Shown: one piece after another, positions 25,172 through 33,300 of the stretch | Layout of the letters: every line of letters begins with the position of its first letter | Numbering within the stretch: the stretch's first letter is position 1 | DNA from: Halogeometricum sp. S3BR5-2 | Lineage (GTDB): Archaea > Halobacteriota > Halobacteria > Halobacteriales > Haloferacaceae | Direction of reading: 5' to 3' | Length of the DNA: 64,000 nt | Assembly (NCBI RefSeq): GCF_031624635.1 | Contig: NZ_JAMQOQ010000002.1 | Coordinates: forward strand, 310,001 to 374,000 | Translations under genes and position numbers: made by a program | Notes under the pieces: model-generated | Seen by the model: only the letters and a program-made list of their open reading frames with translations | Databases searched by the model: none | What the model was told of the DNA's origin: nothing

Positions 25172-25265
25172 ACCGGACGTAGGGCGCCTGCGAACTTTAC
25201 ACTCCCGGGTCGGGACGACCGGTCGCCCGCGCGAATCGCGGGCGTTTATCACGGACGACAGCGAG

Positions 25266-26321
25266 ATGGCCGACATGCACCGACTCATCGGCGAGGGCTC
25301 GCTCGCCGACTCGTGGCTCGACGAGGGGGACGCGCGCGCCGCGTTCCGGGATATGGTCCGGACGCGGCGCTTCGACGAACGCGCGCTCGCGCTTCAGCGG
25401 CGCGGGTGGATGAGCGGCTATCCGCCGTTTCGCGGGCAGGAGGCCTCGCAGGTGGGCGCCGCGCACGCGATGCGCGAGGACGACGTGCTCTTTCCGACGT
25501 ACCGCTCGAACGCCCTCCAGATAGCCCGCGGCGTGCCGATGAGCGACGTGTTCGCCTTCCGCCGCGGCCACCCGGAGTTCACCTCGGGCCACGACGTACC
25601 CGTCTTCCCGCAGGCCGTCCCCATCGCCACGCAGATCCCGCTGGCGACGGGCGCGGGGATGGCGGCGACGTACCTCGACGACCCGCACGCGATTCTCGTC
25701 TGCTTCGGCGACGGCGCCACCTCGGAGGGCGACTTCCACGAGGGGCTGAACTTCGCGGGCGTGTTCGACGCGCCCGTCGTCTTCTTCTGCGAGAACAACG
25801 ACTGGGCCATCTCGCTGCCGCGGGAGCGACAGACGGCCAGCGACTCCATCGCCGTGAAGGCCGAGGCGTACGGGTTCGAGGGCGTGCAGGTCGACGGCAA
25901 CGACCCGTTCGCCGTCCGCGAGACGGTCACGGAGGCGCTGGCGGACGCGCGCGACGGCAGCCCCGTCCTCGTCGAGAGCCTCACGTACCGACGGGGGCCG
26001 CACACGACGGCCGACGACCCGAGCGCCTACCGCGACGACGACCCGGACCTGCCGGAGTGGCGCGTCCGCGACCCCCTCGAACGGGTCGAGGAGTTCCTGC
26101 GCGAGGAGGGCGTGATAGACGACGCGTTCGTGGAGTCGACGTACGAGGCGGCCGACGAGGAACTCCGCGAGGCCGTCGAGACGGTGGAGGACCTGCCGGA
26201 ACCCGACCCCGACGACGTGTTCGAGCACGCCTACGAGACCCTACCGCCGGACGTGGTGGCTCAGCGGGAGGGGATGCGCGAGTTCCTGACGCGACACGAC
26301 CCGAACGAACTGGAGCGCTGA
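25266..26321 (+). CDS. Thiamine-diphosphate-dependent dehydrogenase E1 alpha subunit
   Basis: 351 residues. The TPP motif GDGATSEGDFHEGLNFA...CENNDWAIS spans about 156-185, and FPTYRSNALQIARG, FTSGHDVPVF and TYRRGPHTTADDP are typical for pyruvate or branched-chain 2-oxoacid E1 alpha. Beta, E2 and E3 genes are not adjacent, so this is a solitary alpha subunit; its true partner or substrate is unknown. TATA-like tttatc is 19 bp before ATG 25266 and 28 bp before an in-frame ATG at 25275, which may be the real start. Confidence 0.85.
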   Translation: MADMHRLIGEGSLADSWLDEGDARAAFRDMVRTRRFDERALALQRRGWMSGYPPFRGQEASQVGAAHAMREDDVLFPTYRSNALQIARGVPMSDVFAFRRGHPEFTSGHDVPVFPQAVPIATQIPLATGAGMAATYLDDPHAILVCFGDGATSEGDFHEGLNFAGVFDAPVVFFCENNDWAISLPRERQTASDSIAVKAEAYGFEGVQVDGNDPFAVRETVTEALADARDGSPVLVESLTYRRGPHTTADDPSAYRDDDPDLPEWRVRDPLERVEEFLREEGVIDDAFVESTYEAADEELREAVETVEDLPEPDPDDVFEHAYETLPPDVVAQREGMREFLTRHDPNELER

Positions 26322-26327
26322 CGGGGT

Positions 26328-26735
26328 TCACGCGGCGGAGACGCCCCCCTCCTCGCCGGCGTACTCGACGCCCGCGACGGCGTACAGGTAGTAGTTTCCG
26401 GCGCCGACGCCGAGGAGAAACGAGACGACGCCGAGGCGGACGCCGGGCGCGCCCCCGAGGGCGAGGAACACGAGCGACAGCGAGAAGGAGAGGGTGAACA
26501 GGAACCGGACGCCGCGGTTCGTCATCACCTCCACGACCCGGCGGGAACTCTGCCCGAGCGCGAACTGTGCGCCGAGCGGAACCGGGACGAGCGAGGCGGT
26601 GAGGAGCGTCGTCGGCGACAGCCCGAACAGCGCGACGTGCAGACCGCCGAAGACGAAGAACACCGCGGCTGCGCCGGCGCTCGTCCACGCTTCGGTCTTC
26701 AGCGACGTCCGGGCGGCGCGGGGGAGGTGCGACAT
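26328..26735 (-). CDS. Four-helix membrane protein, uncharacterised
   Basis: 135 residues with four hydrophobic segments (about 18-38, 40-52, 73-92, 95-120). Basic N-terminus (RAARTSLKTEAW). No catalytic motif. TATA-like ctgaagtac about 28 bp upstream of ATG 26735, the same box as before the first YdjM-like gene. Ends 6 bp after the convergent E1-alpha gene. Function unknown. Confidence 0.65.
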   Translation of the reverse strand: MSHLPRAARTSLKTEAWTSAGAAAVFFVFGGLHVALFGLSPTTLLTASLVPVPLGAQFALGQSSRRVVEVMTNRGVRFLFTLSFSLSLVFLALGGAPGVRLGVVSFLLGVGAGNYYLYAVAGVEYAGEEGGVSAA

Positions 26736-26773
26736 AGACGACGGTTCGGCGGGTCCGTACTTCAGCTCTCGGC

Positions 26774-27007
26774 TCAGTCCTCCATCGAGATGTACGTCTT
26801 CGTGTCGGTGACGCCGTCGAGGCCCTGAATCCCGCTGGAGGCCGTCCGAAGGACCTCGTACACTTCGTCGGACTCCACCTCCGCGATGATGTCGTACGCG
26901 CCCGCGACGACGTGCGCCTCCGACACCGTCTCCAACTCCCGAATCGGGTCGAGCAGCGTCTCGGAGACCCCCGCTCCCGTCTTCACCATGATGTAGGCGT
27001 GTACCAT
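26774..27007 (-). CDS. Stand-alone Lrp/AsnC ligand-binding (RAM) domain protein 1
   Basis: 77 residues from ATG 27007: MVHAYIMVKTGAG..., then VSEAHVVAGAYDIIAEVE and GLDGVTDTKTYISMED. This is the RAM domain of Lrp/AsnC regulators without a DNA-binding part. Such proteins form octameric rings that bind amino acids or other ligands. It is divergently transcribed from trkA, beyond which a second RAM protein lies, so both may sense a signal for K+ uptake. TATA-like gctatgtc about 25-28 bp upstream. Confidence 0.85.
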   Translation of the reverse strand: MVHAYIMVKTGAGVSETLLDPIRELETVSEAHVVAGAYDIIAEVESDEVYEVLRTASSGIQGLDGVTDTKTYISMED

Positions 27008-27098
27008 GGCACACTGGTGCACGGCACGCGACATAGCGTTTGCGCCGACCGGTCCGGCGGGGGAAGCTTATTCATCTCAGACGGCGTACCGCTTTCCC

Positions 27099-27785
27099 AT
27101 GCGGTTCGTTATCATTGGGTCAGGACGTGTCGGGCTTCGAACGGCCCGTGTTCTCAGAGAGGAGGGACACGACGTGACGCTCGTAGAGATAGACGAGGAC
27201 CGGGCCGAACGCGCCCGCGAGGCGGACTTCGAGGTCGTGGAGGGCGACGGCTCGCGGGAGGAGGTGCTCGAACGGGCGGGGCTCGTCGACGCCGACGCTC
27301 TCGGAGCGCTCACGAGCGACCTGAACGTGAACTTCGCGGCGTGCTCCATCGCCAAGCATCACGGGCTTCGGACGGTGCTCCGCGTGGACGAGGACTACCG
27401 CGAGGAGGTGTACCAGCAGTACGCCGACCAGGTCGACGAGGTGGTCTACCCCGAGCGACTCGGCGCCATCGGCGCGAAGAACGCCCTGCTCGGCGGGTCG
27501 GTCCGCGCCATCGCGGACATCGCACAAAACCTCCAGGTCGTCCTCATGACGGTCACCGACGACTCCCCCATGCGCGGCTATTCCATCGAGGAGGTGGCGC
27601 TGCCGGCGCAGGCGCGCGTGATAGCGTTCGGGAAGGCCGACCGGCCGATGGGCATCCCGATGACCGACGACTCCCTGGAGACGGGCGACCGACTGGCCGT
27701 CCTCGCCGACTTCGAGGTGCTCGAGGAGGTCCGTCAACTGATCGTCGGCGAGAGCGGCGTCGCCGCCGCCGCGGGGGGTGCCTGA
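27099..27785 (+). CDS. trkA: TrkA-type potassium uptake regulator (RCK_N plus RCK_C)
   Basis: 228 residues. Rossmann RCK_N domain (about 1-125): VIIGSGRVGLRTARVL with the NAD motif GxGxxG, and LVEIDED ending strand 2. A TrkA-C/RCK_C domain follows (about 140-219: MRGYSIEEVALPAQARVIAFGKADRPMGIPMTDDSLETGDRLAVLADFEVLEEV). It would gate a TrkH-type channel in response to nucleotides; trkH is not in the window. Leaderless with agcttattc 28-30 bp upstream. A RAM protein gene follows one base after the stop. Confidence 0.88.
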   Translation: MRFVIIGSGRVGLRTARVLREEGHDVTLVEIDEDRAERAREADFEVVEGDGSREEVLERAGLVDADALGALTSDLNVNFAACSIAKHHGLRTVLRVDEDYREEVYQQYADQVDEVVYPERLGAIGAKNALLGGSVRAIADIAQNLQVVLMTVTDDSPMRGYSIEEVALPAQARVIAFGKADRPMGIPMTDDSLETGDRLAVLADFEVLEEVRQLIVGESGVAAAAGGA

Positions 27786-27786
27786 G

Positions 27787-28017
27787 ATGGTGACCGCCTA
27801 CGTGATGGTGAAGGCGTCGACGGGCGACGTGGACGGGCTGAAACACTCGATGCTGAACCTCCACGATGGCGTCGAGAGCGTCAGCATCGTCGCCGGCGAC
27901 GTGGACTTCATCGTCAAGACGAGCGTGGACGACACCGCGCAGGTCAAAGAGATAGCCGCGTCCATCCACGAGATGTCCGGTATCGAGGACACCCAGACGT
28001 ACATCGCGATGGATTAG
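27787..28017 (+). CDS. Stand-alone Lrp/AsnC ligand-binding (RAM) domain protein 2
   Basis: 76 residues: MVTAYVMVKASTGDVDGLKHSMLNLHDGVESVSIVAGDVDFIVKTSV..., ending MSGIEDTQTYIAMD. Same fold as the RAM protein on the other side of trkA, with clear shared positions (AYxMVK, VxGxxDxI, TQTYI/TKTYI). It begins one base after the trkA stop (tgagatg), so it is in the trkA operon. Probably a small-molecule sensor acting with TrkA. Confidence 0.85.
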   Translation: MVTAYVMVKASTGDVDGLKHSMLNLHDGVESVSIVAGDVDFIVKTSVDDTAQVKEIAASIHEMSGIEDTQTYIAMD

Positions 28018-28030
28018 AGACCGGCCGAAC

Positions 28031-28531
28031 TCAGAGCGGCGTCCCTTCGCCGTTCGCCGCGTCGGTCGCGCGGTTGATGAGGCCCGCGACGGGTTCGGTG
28101 TACTCGTAGCCCGGAATTATCCCCTGCACGTACGTCCCCTCCACGTAGTCGACGACGGCGCCGGCGTCTTCGACGCCCCGCCGCTCGTTGATGTCCGAGA
28201 ACGACGTTCTGACGACGGCCGACGTCCCCTCGCGGGTCACGTCCACGTCGAGTTCGCGCTCCTTCTTCGTCACGCCGCCCACGTCCTCGACGCGCAACTC
28301 GAACGTCTCGTACCAGCCGTCCTCGACGACGGGCGCCACTCCCCCTTCCACGACGTCGCCGAGCATCGGCACGCGGACGGTCACGTCGAACGTTATCTTC
28401 CCTTCTCTCTCTCCGACGTCGACTCGGCCGTCGAACGCCGTCGCGGTCCACTCGTAGGCAGACCCGTCTCGCTCCTCGAAGGAGTCGTGGTCGCGGAGGG
28501 CGCGCCGCGCCCTGTCGGGTAGTTCGCTCAT
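28031..28531 (-). CDS. DUF5813-like haloarchaeal protein
   Basis: 166 residues, acidic. An N-terminal helix (LPDRARRALRDHDSF) leads to a beta-rich core (YEWTATAFDGRVDVGEREGKITFDVTVRVPML...). No membrane segment. The layout matches the haloarchaea-specific DUF5813 group as far as I can recall. TATA-like gcttttgtc about 28 bp before ATG 28531. Convergent to the RAM gene. Function unknown. Confidence 0.7.
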   Translation of the reverse strand: MSELPDRARRALRDHDSFEERDGSAYEWTATAFDGRVDVGEREGKITFDVTVRVPMLGDVVEGGVAPVVEDGWYETFELRVEDVGGVTKKERELDVDVTREGTSAVVRTSFSDINERRGVEDAGAVVDYVEGTYVQGIIPGYEYTEPVAGLINRATDAANGEGTPL

Positions 28532-28634
28532 GAATCTCGGGAGGCGTTCACGGGACAAAAGCCCCTCGCGTCCGCCGTTCGACCCGTTCCCGAGAGCGGG
28601 CACGCAACCGGCGAATTTGCGAGCGTGCGGCACG

Positions 28635-28640
28635 CTTAAG
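28635..28640 (+). promoter_or_regulatory. TATA box of the candidate RNA gene
   Basis: cttaag within cacgcttaagtgg, of the kind seen before stable RNA genes in haloarchaea. Predicted start about 26 bp downstream, at 28661-28664, coincides with the first base of a perfect hairpin. Confidence 0.4.
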
Positions 28641-28660
28641 TGGTTGCCTGCCATGGTTGC

Positions 28661-28760
28661 AAGTGACGCTTCGCTTTGGAGGGCCGAAGCGTCAGCGGGG
28701 ACCAATTCAGGGCGGCAGCGTCCGTTCGGGCTGTTCCCGAACGGGCGCTACCTTTTCCCA
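28661..28760 (+). ncRNA. Candidate structured small RNA
   Basis: Two strong hairpins follow a TATA-like box. Hairpin 1: 10 perfect pairs, tgacgcttcg (28664-28673) with cgaagcgtca (28685-28694). Hairpin 2: 14 pairs with one T-G wobble, agcgtccgttcggg (28717-28730) with cccgaacgggcgct (28736-28749), 5-base loop, then cctttt (28751-28756) as a likely termination tract. A linker of 22 bases joins them. The overlapping ORF (ATG 28657) has codon use unlike the neighbouring genes, so I read this as RNA. It does not match SRP RNA, RNase P RNA or a tRNA by eye. Confidence 0.4.
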
Positions 28761-28898
28761 CGATACTCACGTCCCGAGCGTACCGTCCATCCTATTCCGA
28801 CGTCGATACATACCGGCAGAAGGCAGAAAAACGCACGCCGACGGCGCTCGGGGAGTCGATTTTGTAACTGTCGAGAAGCGGAACGGGGCGTTACCGAA
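28761..28898. other. Intergenic sequence without recognised feature
   Basis: Relatively A/T-rich for this genome. I see no gene, repeat or promoter reading into the neighbouring gene, which ends here. Confidence 0.5.
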
Positions 28899-29084
28899 CT
28901 ACAGGTACTCTCCGAGCGTCCCGCCAACGAGGACGCCCGCGGCGAGGATGGACCCGGCGCTGGCCGCGAGGTGGACGGGAACCGAAGAGAGGACGCCCAA
29001 CACGGCGGCGCAGGCGAGACTGACTCCCATCACCGCGAGGAGGTAGTCGAAGCGCGTGGGTTCGTTGGCGGGCATCACCGACAT
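28899..29084 (-). CDS. Small two-helix membrane protein
   Basis: 61 residues from ATG 29084 (an in-frame ATG at 29075 is possible). A TATA-like cctaattac lies 24 bp upstream of 29084. Two hydrophobic segments (about 12-32 and 36-58) after a polar start (MSVMPANEPTRFDY). Function unknown. Confidence 0.6.
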   Translation of the reverse strand: MSVMPANEPTRFDYLLAVMGVSLACAAVLGVLSSVPVHLAASAGSILAAGVLVGGTLGEYL

Positions 29085-29133
29085 GGTGTAATGAGATGTA
29101 ATTAGGCCAGCCGGGAATAAGTTGCGGCGCGAG

Positions 29134-29865
29134 TCACTCCTCGCGGAGACGGTTCAGCGAGCGGGTTTCCAGACCGCTCCGCGCCCGCTCCTCGACTTCG
29201 GCGGCGCGGTCGAACTCCCCCAGCGCTTCCAGCGCCCGGCGTCGCTCGTCGGCGACCCACGCCGTCCGCAGGCCGAGCGAGACGGCCGCATCGAGACACC
29301 GGAGCGCCTCCTCGTGCTGGCCGCGTTCGTTCAGCAGGTAGCCGCGGTTGTACCACGCCTCGGCCAGTCGCGGGTCGCGTTCGACGGCCGCCTCGGCGTG
29401 CTCCAACGGCGCCGTGCTCTCGCCGGACTCCCACAGCGCCGCCGCGAGGTTCGTCTCCGCCGCGGCCGAGAGGCCGTCGTCGGCGTCGATGCGAAGCGCC
29501 TCGCGGTGCGAACTCGCCGCCTCGTCCCACTCGCTCAACTCGCCGTGCGCGATGCCTTTGCTCACCCACGCCTCCGCCGCCGCGGCCGACTCCTCGGGCG
29601 CGTAGAACGCCGCCCGCGCGAACGAGTCGATGGCCTGTTCGTACTGCTCGATGGCGAGGTACTCGATTCCCACTTCTATCAGCGCCGCGACGTCCACGTC
29701 GTCGGGGCGCACCTGGGACTCCTCAACGACGTCCGCGAGGACGTAGTCGTCCACGGGGTCCACGTCGGCCACCGGGCCGTCGGCGCCGAGGCCGAACCCC
29801 TCGTACGGGTCGCCGAACCCCTGTCCGTCGGAGTACCGGTGCGGGCGGTCGTTTCTAGTAGTCAT
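29134..29865 (-). CDS. Tetratricopeptide repeat protein
   Basis: 243 residues from ATG 29865. An acidic, Gly/Tyr-rich N-terminal part (about 1-60) precedes four TPR units (about 62-205): for example EYLAIEQYEQAIDSFARAA, AWVSKGIAHGELSEWDEAAS, NLAAALWESGESTAPLEHAEAAVERDPR, AWYNRGYLLNERGQHEEALRCLDAAV. A scaffold for protein interactions; partners unknown. TATA-like ggttatctc 28 bp upstream, leaderless. tRNA-Leu lies upstream on the same strand. Confidence 0.85.
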   Translation of the reverse strand: MTTRNDRPHRYSDGQGFGDPYEGFGLGADGPVADVDPVDDYVLADVVEESQVRPDDVDVAALIEVGIEYLAIEQYEQAIDSFARAAFYAPEESAAAAEAWVSKGIAHGELSEWDEAASSHREALRIDADDGLSAAAETNLAAALWESGESTAPLEHAEAAVERDPRLAEAWYNRGYLLNERGQHEEALRCLDAAVSLGLRTAWVADERRRALEALGEFDRAAEVEERARSGLETRSLNRLREE

Positions 29866-29960
29866 TCCTATACGTTGGCCCGAAGAGGAGATAACCACGT
29901 CGGCGAGCGTCGGCTAACGGGAGTCAGAGGCTCTAACACGTAGGTCGTGGGGAACAGAGC

Positions 29961-30072
29961 GTGTCGGGCGATGGATTCGAACCACGGTCGCTTCGCTCAC
30001 TCCGTTCGCTGCGCTCCCTGCTTCGAATCCCACCGGAGAACCGAACCGCTCGCTGACGCTCGCGGATTCGAG
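29961..30072 (-). other. tRNA-3'-end-like remnant and hairpin downstream of tRNA-Leu
   Basis: Read on the minus strand, the sequence near 29962-29984 (ggttcgaatccatcgcccg, then aca) resembles the T-arm and acceptor end of the adjacent tRNA-Leu (ggttcgaatcccatccccc, then gca). A 9-bp inverted repeat, ggattcgaa (29973-29981) with ttcgaatcc (30022-30030), encloses the low-complexity run cgcttcgctcactccgttcg. This could be an old attachment-site duplication; no integrase is nearby. Confidence 0.35.
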
Positions 30073-30157
30073 TGCGGGGGATGGGATTCGAACCCATGAA
30101 CTCCTACGAGAGCGGATCTTAAGTCCGCCGCCTTTGGCCTGGCTCAGCCACCCCCGC
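30073..30157 (-). tRNA. tRNA-Leu (anticodon UAA)
   Basis: 85 bases. Acceptor gcggggg pairs with cccccgc; anticodon stem gcgga/tccgc encloses the loop cttaaga, anticodon TAA. A long variable arm (tctcgtaggag) shows the class II leucine type. T-arm atggg-ttcgaat-cccat is perfect. Discriminator A; CCA is not encoded. TATA-like catattgg about 37 bp upstream on the minus strand. Confidence 0.95.
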
Positions 30158-30368
30158 TCGTCTGGGACTTTCCTGCCGTCACCAATATGGTTTCGCTTCG
30201 CCGCCGCGCGGGGACGGCGTCGGTCGGTTCGACACCGTCGAGCCGTTCGCCTCCCCCCCGCTCCGCCGCGACGTTCGTCTACTTTCGGTCGCGGCGCAGT
30301 CCGAGACGGTGGAAATTCCCGCTTCTGGCGCCAAGTTTTTTACGTCCCATCCGCCAATCCGCGAGAGA

Positions 30369-32039
30369 ATGACCGAAAAGAGCGACACTCGTTCGAGGCG
30401 GAGGGTGCTACAGGGAATCGGCGCGGCCGGAATCGCGGGGTTCGCCGGCTGTGCGGGCGGCGACGGCGGCGACGGCACCGAAGCGGGCACCGCGACGTCG
30501 ACGGAGGGGCCCGGAGGCACGGCGACGGAGGAGGCGACGACGTCGGCGGGCGAGTCGAGCGGGCAGACGCTCAACTTCGCGCAGACGAAGTCGCCGCTGG
30601 ACCTCGACCCGATGAAGGCCAACGACATCCCGTCGTTGCAGGTGGTCGAGCAGCTGTTCGACGGCCTGTACACCTACGAGGAGGGGACGACGCTGACCCC
30701 CCAACTCGCCGACGGCGAACCCGAAGTGAGCAAAGGCGGCACGCGGTACGTCGTCTCGCTGAAGGACGGCGTCACGTTCCACAACGGCGACCCCATCACC
30801 GCCGAGGACGTGAAGTACTCGTTCCTCGCGCCGGGCCGCGAGGAGACGGAGAACGGCTCGGAGTTCACGATGATAGACTCCATCACCGTCGTCGACGAGG
30901 CGACGGTGCAGTTCGACCTGAAGTACCCGTTCGGGCCGTTCCGTCACAAACTCTCGTGGTATCCCGTGCCGAAGTCCGTCCGCGAGGGGAACAAGCAGGC
31001 GTTCAACACCTCGGCGCCCGTCGGCAGCGGCCCCTACGAGTTCGTCGAGTGGCAGGAGGGAAGCTACGTCCGCATGCGGCGGTACGACGACTACTGGGGC
31101 GACCCCCTCCCGGAGGTAGAGAATCTGGAGTTCACGCCCATCACGGAGCCCACCACCCGAGTCACGACGCTCCGCAACGGCGAGAACCACATCGTCCAGA
31201 CGGTGCCGCCGAAACTGTACTCGACGGTCGAGGGAATCGGGGAGGCGAGCGTCGCCGAGCGCGGCGGCCTCGGCTACTACTACCTCTCCTTCAACTGCAA
31301 CGAGGGGCCGACGGCCGACAAGAAGGTGCGCGAGGCCATCGACTACGCCGTCTCGATGGACGAGGCCGTCTCCAACTACGTCGAACCCGCGGGGGTCCGC
31401 ATGACGAGTCCCCTGCCGCAGAGCCTCATCGAGTCGTGGGGCTTCCCCGGCGAGGAGTGGTCCCAGATTCCCCACGAGAAGGACCAGAACAAGGCCGAAC
31501 AGCTGATGGAGGAGGCCGGCGTCGACAAGGACTACGACTGGACCATCATCGTCCCGCCGGACGACAAGCGCGAACAGATCGGTATCACCGTCTCGAACGC
31601 CCTCGACAGCATGGGCTTCTCGAACGCCTCCGTCCAGCGTCTCGACTGGGGGGCGTTCCTCGACAAGTACGCGACCGGAAACGAGGACGACTACAACATG
31701 TACACGCTCGGCTGGGTGGACGAAGTCGACCCGGACGGCTACCTCTACTACATGTTCCACGAGTCCGAAGAGGGCTCGACCAACGGCTGTTACTACGAGA
31801 ACGACGAGGTGATGAACCAACTCGACCAAGCGCGCGAGTCCCCGGACCGCGAGGAGCGCAAACAGTTGTACACCGACGCCATCACGACGATTCTGGAGGA
31901 CCGCCCGCACCTGCCGGCGTACAACCTCAAGAACAGCTTCGGCGTCCGGAACGAGGTGCAGGGCTTCCGCCCGCACACCATCTCCGGCATCAACCCGCGC
32001 ATGGCCGGCCCCCTCGGGACGGTCACGCTGGACGAGTAA
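30369..32039 (+). CDS. ABC transporter substrate-binding lipoprotein, peptide/nickel (family 5)
   Basis: 556 residues. Twin-Arg signal (SRRRVLQGIGAAGIAG) and lipobox FAGC (Cys about 28), then a Gly/Thr/Glu spacer and a SBP_bac_5 domain (about 65-545): LDLDPMKANDIPSLQVVEQLFDGLYTYEE, VTFHNGDPITAEDVKYSFL, GSGPYEFVEW, VREAIDYAVSMDEAV. It would bind oligopeptides or related ligands outside the cell. No permease or ATPase genes are adjacent, so it is an orphan. TATA-like ttttttacg about 30 bp upstream, leaderless. Confidence 0.9.
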   Translation: MTEKSDTRSRRRVLQGIGAAGIAGFAGCAGGDGGDGTEAGTATSTEGPGGTATEEATTSAGESSGQTLNFAQTKSPLDLDPMKANDIPSLQVVEQLFDGLYTYEEGTTLTPQLADGEPEVSKGGTRYVVSLKDGVTFHNGDPITAEDVKYSFLAPGREETENGSEFTMIDSITVVDEATVQFDLKYPFGPFRHKLSWYPVPKSVREGNKQAFNTSAPVGSGPYEFVEWQEGSYVRMRRYDDYWGDPLPEVENLEFTPITEPTTRVTTLRNGENHIVQTVPPKLYSTVEGIGEASVAERGGLGYYYLSFNCNEGPTADKKVREAIDYAVSMDEAVSNYVEPAGVRMTSPLPQSLIESWGFPGEEWSQIPHEKDQNKAEQLMEEAGVDKDYDWTIIVPPDDKREQIGITVSNALDSMGFSNASVQRLDWGAFLDKYATGNEDDYNMYTLGWVDEVDPDGYLYYMFHESEEGSTNGCYYENDEVMNQLDQARESPDREERKQLYTDAITTILEDRPHLPAYNLKNSFGVRNEVQGFRPHTISGINPRMAGPLGTVTLDE

Positions 32040-32051
32040 TCGACGGCGACG

Positions 32052-32414
32052 CTACCAGTCGACGCTCAGCGACCCGTCGCCGTTCGGGTCCGGGGCAATC
32101 TCCTCGTCCTTCCGCCGGTCGATGACGTGGATGACGCCGCGGTCCTTCTTCGCCGGGCACACCTCGGCGGCGCGGACGTTCTCGTCTAACTCCTCTTCGC
32201 CGATGAAGTACGACTTCGGCCGGGCGAGCCCCGACGCCATGTCCATCTCCCAGTTGTCGGCGACTTCGGCGCACCGGCCCGCCCCGAAGCACTTGTTCGC
32301 CTCGAAGATTATCTTGTAGGGCTTCTCGTCTATCGGCGGCGCGTTCGCCTCGTCGCCCACGTCGCTCGGGCGGAGTGGCCCGTCGGCGTTCTCCGCGTCT
32401 TCGGAGTCGCTCAT
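32052..32414 (-). CDS. Ferredoxin, probably single [3Fe-4S] or [4Fe-4S] cluster
   Basis: 120 residues. The cluster part is EANKCFGAGRCAEVADNWEMD...AAEVCPAKKDRGVIHVID: Cys-x5-Cys, then CP far downstream. Only three Cys are at cluster positions, as in [3Fe-4S] ferredoxins that serve P450s and similar enzymes. An acidic N-terminal extension (about 1-30) and C-terminal extension are halophilic additions. Electron partner unknown. The cyclophilin gene is 72 bp upstream on the same strand. Confidence 0.82.
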   Translation of the reverse strand: MSDSEDAENADGPLRPSDVGDEANAPPIDEKPYKIIFEANKCFGAGRCAEVADNWEMDMASGLARPKSYFIGEEELDENVRAAEVCPAKKDRGVIHVIDRRKDEEIAPDPNGDGSLSVDW

Positions 32415-32486
32415 GGGGTCACCTAGCGGAGAGGCGGACTTTGCGCTGTCGGTTAGCGCGTCGAATCGAGAAGGGGGCGAGAGCGG

Positions 32487-32999
32487 TTATCGGTCGACGT
32501 CGACGGACTCGATTTCGACGTCCTTCATCGGCTTGTCGTTGCGGTCCGTCGGGAGCGACCCGATTTCCTCGACCACGTCCATCCCCTCGACGACCTCGCC
32601 GAAGACGGCGTGGCGGTCGTCGAGGTGCGGTTGGGCGTCGAGGGTGATGAAGAACTGCGAGCCGTTCGTGTTCGGACCGCTGTTGGCCATCGACAGCTTG
32701 CCCGCGCTGTCGTGGCGCAGTTCGTCGTGGAACTCGTCGTCGAACTGGTAGCCGGGGCCGCCGCGGCCGGTCCCCTCGGGGTCCCCGCCCTGAATCATGA
32801 AGTCGCTGATGACGCGGTGGAAGACGGTGCCCTCGTACAGCGAGTCCGTCCGCTCCTCGCCGGTCTCGGGGTCTTTCCACTCCTTCTCGCCCGTCGCGAG
32901 GCCGATGAAGTTCTCCACCGTCCGCGGCGCGCGCTCTTCGAACAGTTCGACGACGATGTCGCCTCGGGTCGTGTGGAGCGTCGCAGTCGGGTTGCTCAT
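32487..32999 (-). CDS. Cyclophilin-type peptidyl-prolyl cis-trans isomerase
   Basis: 170 residues. All cyclophilin landmarks are present: [65 protein letters not shown]. Catalytic Arg in FHRV and Phe in QFFIT are kept; the Trp for cyclosporin binding is replaced (PHLDD). No signal peptide, so cytoplasmic; it helps protein folding. ATG 32999 has both a TATA-like gttttcac 28 bp upstream and gaggaggt next to the start. Confidence 0.93.
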   Translation of the reverse strand: MSNPTATLHTTRGDIVVELFEERAPRTVENFIGLATGEKEWKDPETGEERTDSLYEGTVFHRVISDFMIQGGDPEGTGRGGPGYQFDDEFHDELRHDSAGKLSMANSGPNTNGSQFFITLDAQPHLDDRHAVFGEVVEGMDVVEEIGSLPTDRNDKPMKDVEIESVDVDR

Positions 33000-33087
33000 A
33001 CCTCCTCGGATGCGGTGGGGAGTGAAAACGTTGGTGAGTCGCCCGCCGGCCGGTAACGCCATACCAGTTGCATCCCGGGTACACAGT

Positions 33088-33300
33088 ATGTCCGAAGAGA
33101 CGACGCGCTGGGAGTACCACACGCTCCGCCCGCCCCGCGGGTCGGCGAGAGCGGAAGCGTCCGACCCCGTCGAGGAGTTGAACGAACTCGGCGACGACGG
33201 CTGGGAACTGGTCTGCGGCGTCGACTACGTGGAGGGGGGAACGAAGTACCTCGTCCTCAAACGGCCGAAACCGGCCGACGACGCGGAGCGTCATGACTGA
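33088..33300 (+). CDS. DUF4177-like small protein
   Basis: 70 residues: [18 protein letters not shown]..., [27 protein letters not shown]. The pattern WEY...LNELGxxGWELV...LKR defines DUF4177, a small beta-alpha-beta protein of unknown function. ATG 33088 is about 28 bp from a TATA-like cataccag. Its stop overlaps the next gene by 8 bases (atgactga), so both are translated together. Confidence 0.8.
   Translation: MSEETTRWEYHTLRPPRGSARAEASDPVEELNELGDDGWELVCGVDYVEGGTKYLVLKRPKPADDAERHD

Noticed and set aside
28657-29105. ORF beginning MVASDASLW over the hairpin region
   Set aside because: Codon use is not haloarchaeal, the two hairpins would fall in its first codons, and the 3' part is antisense to a better small gene.
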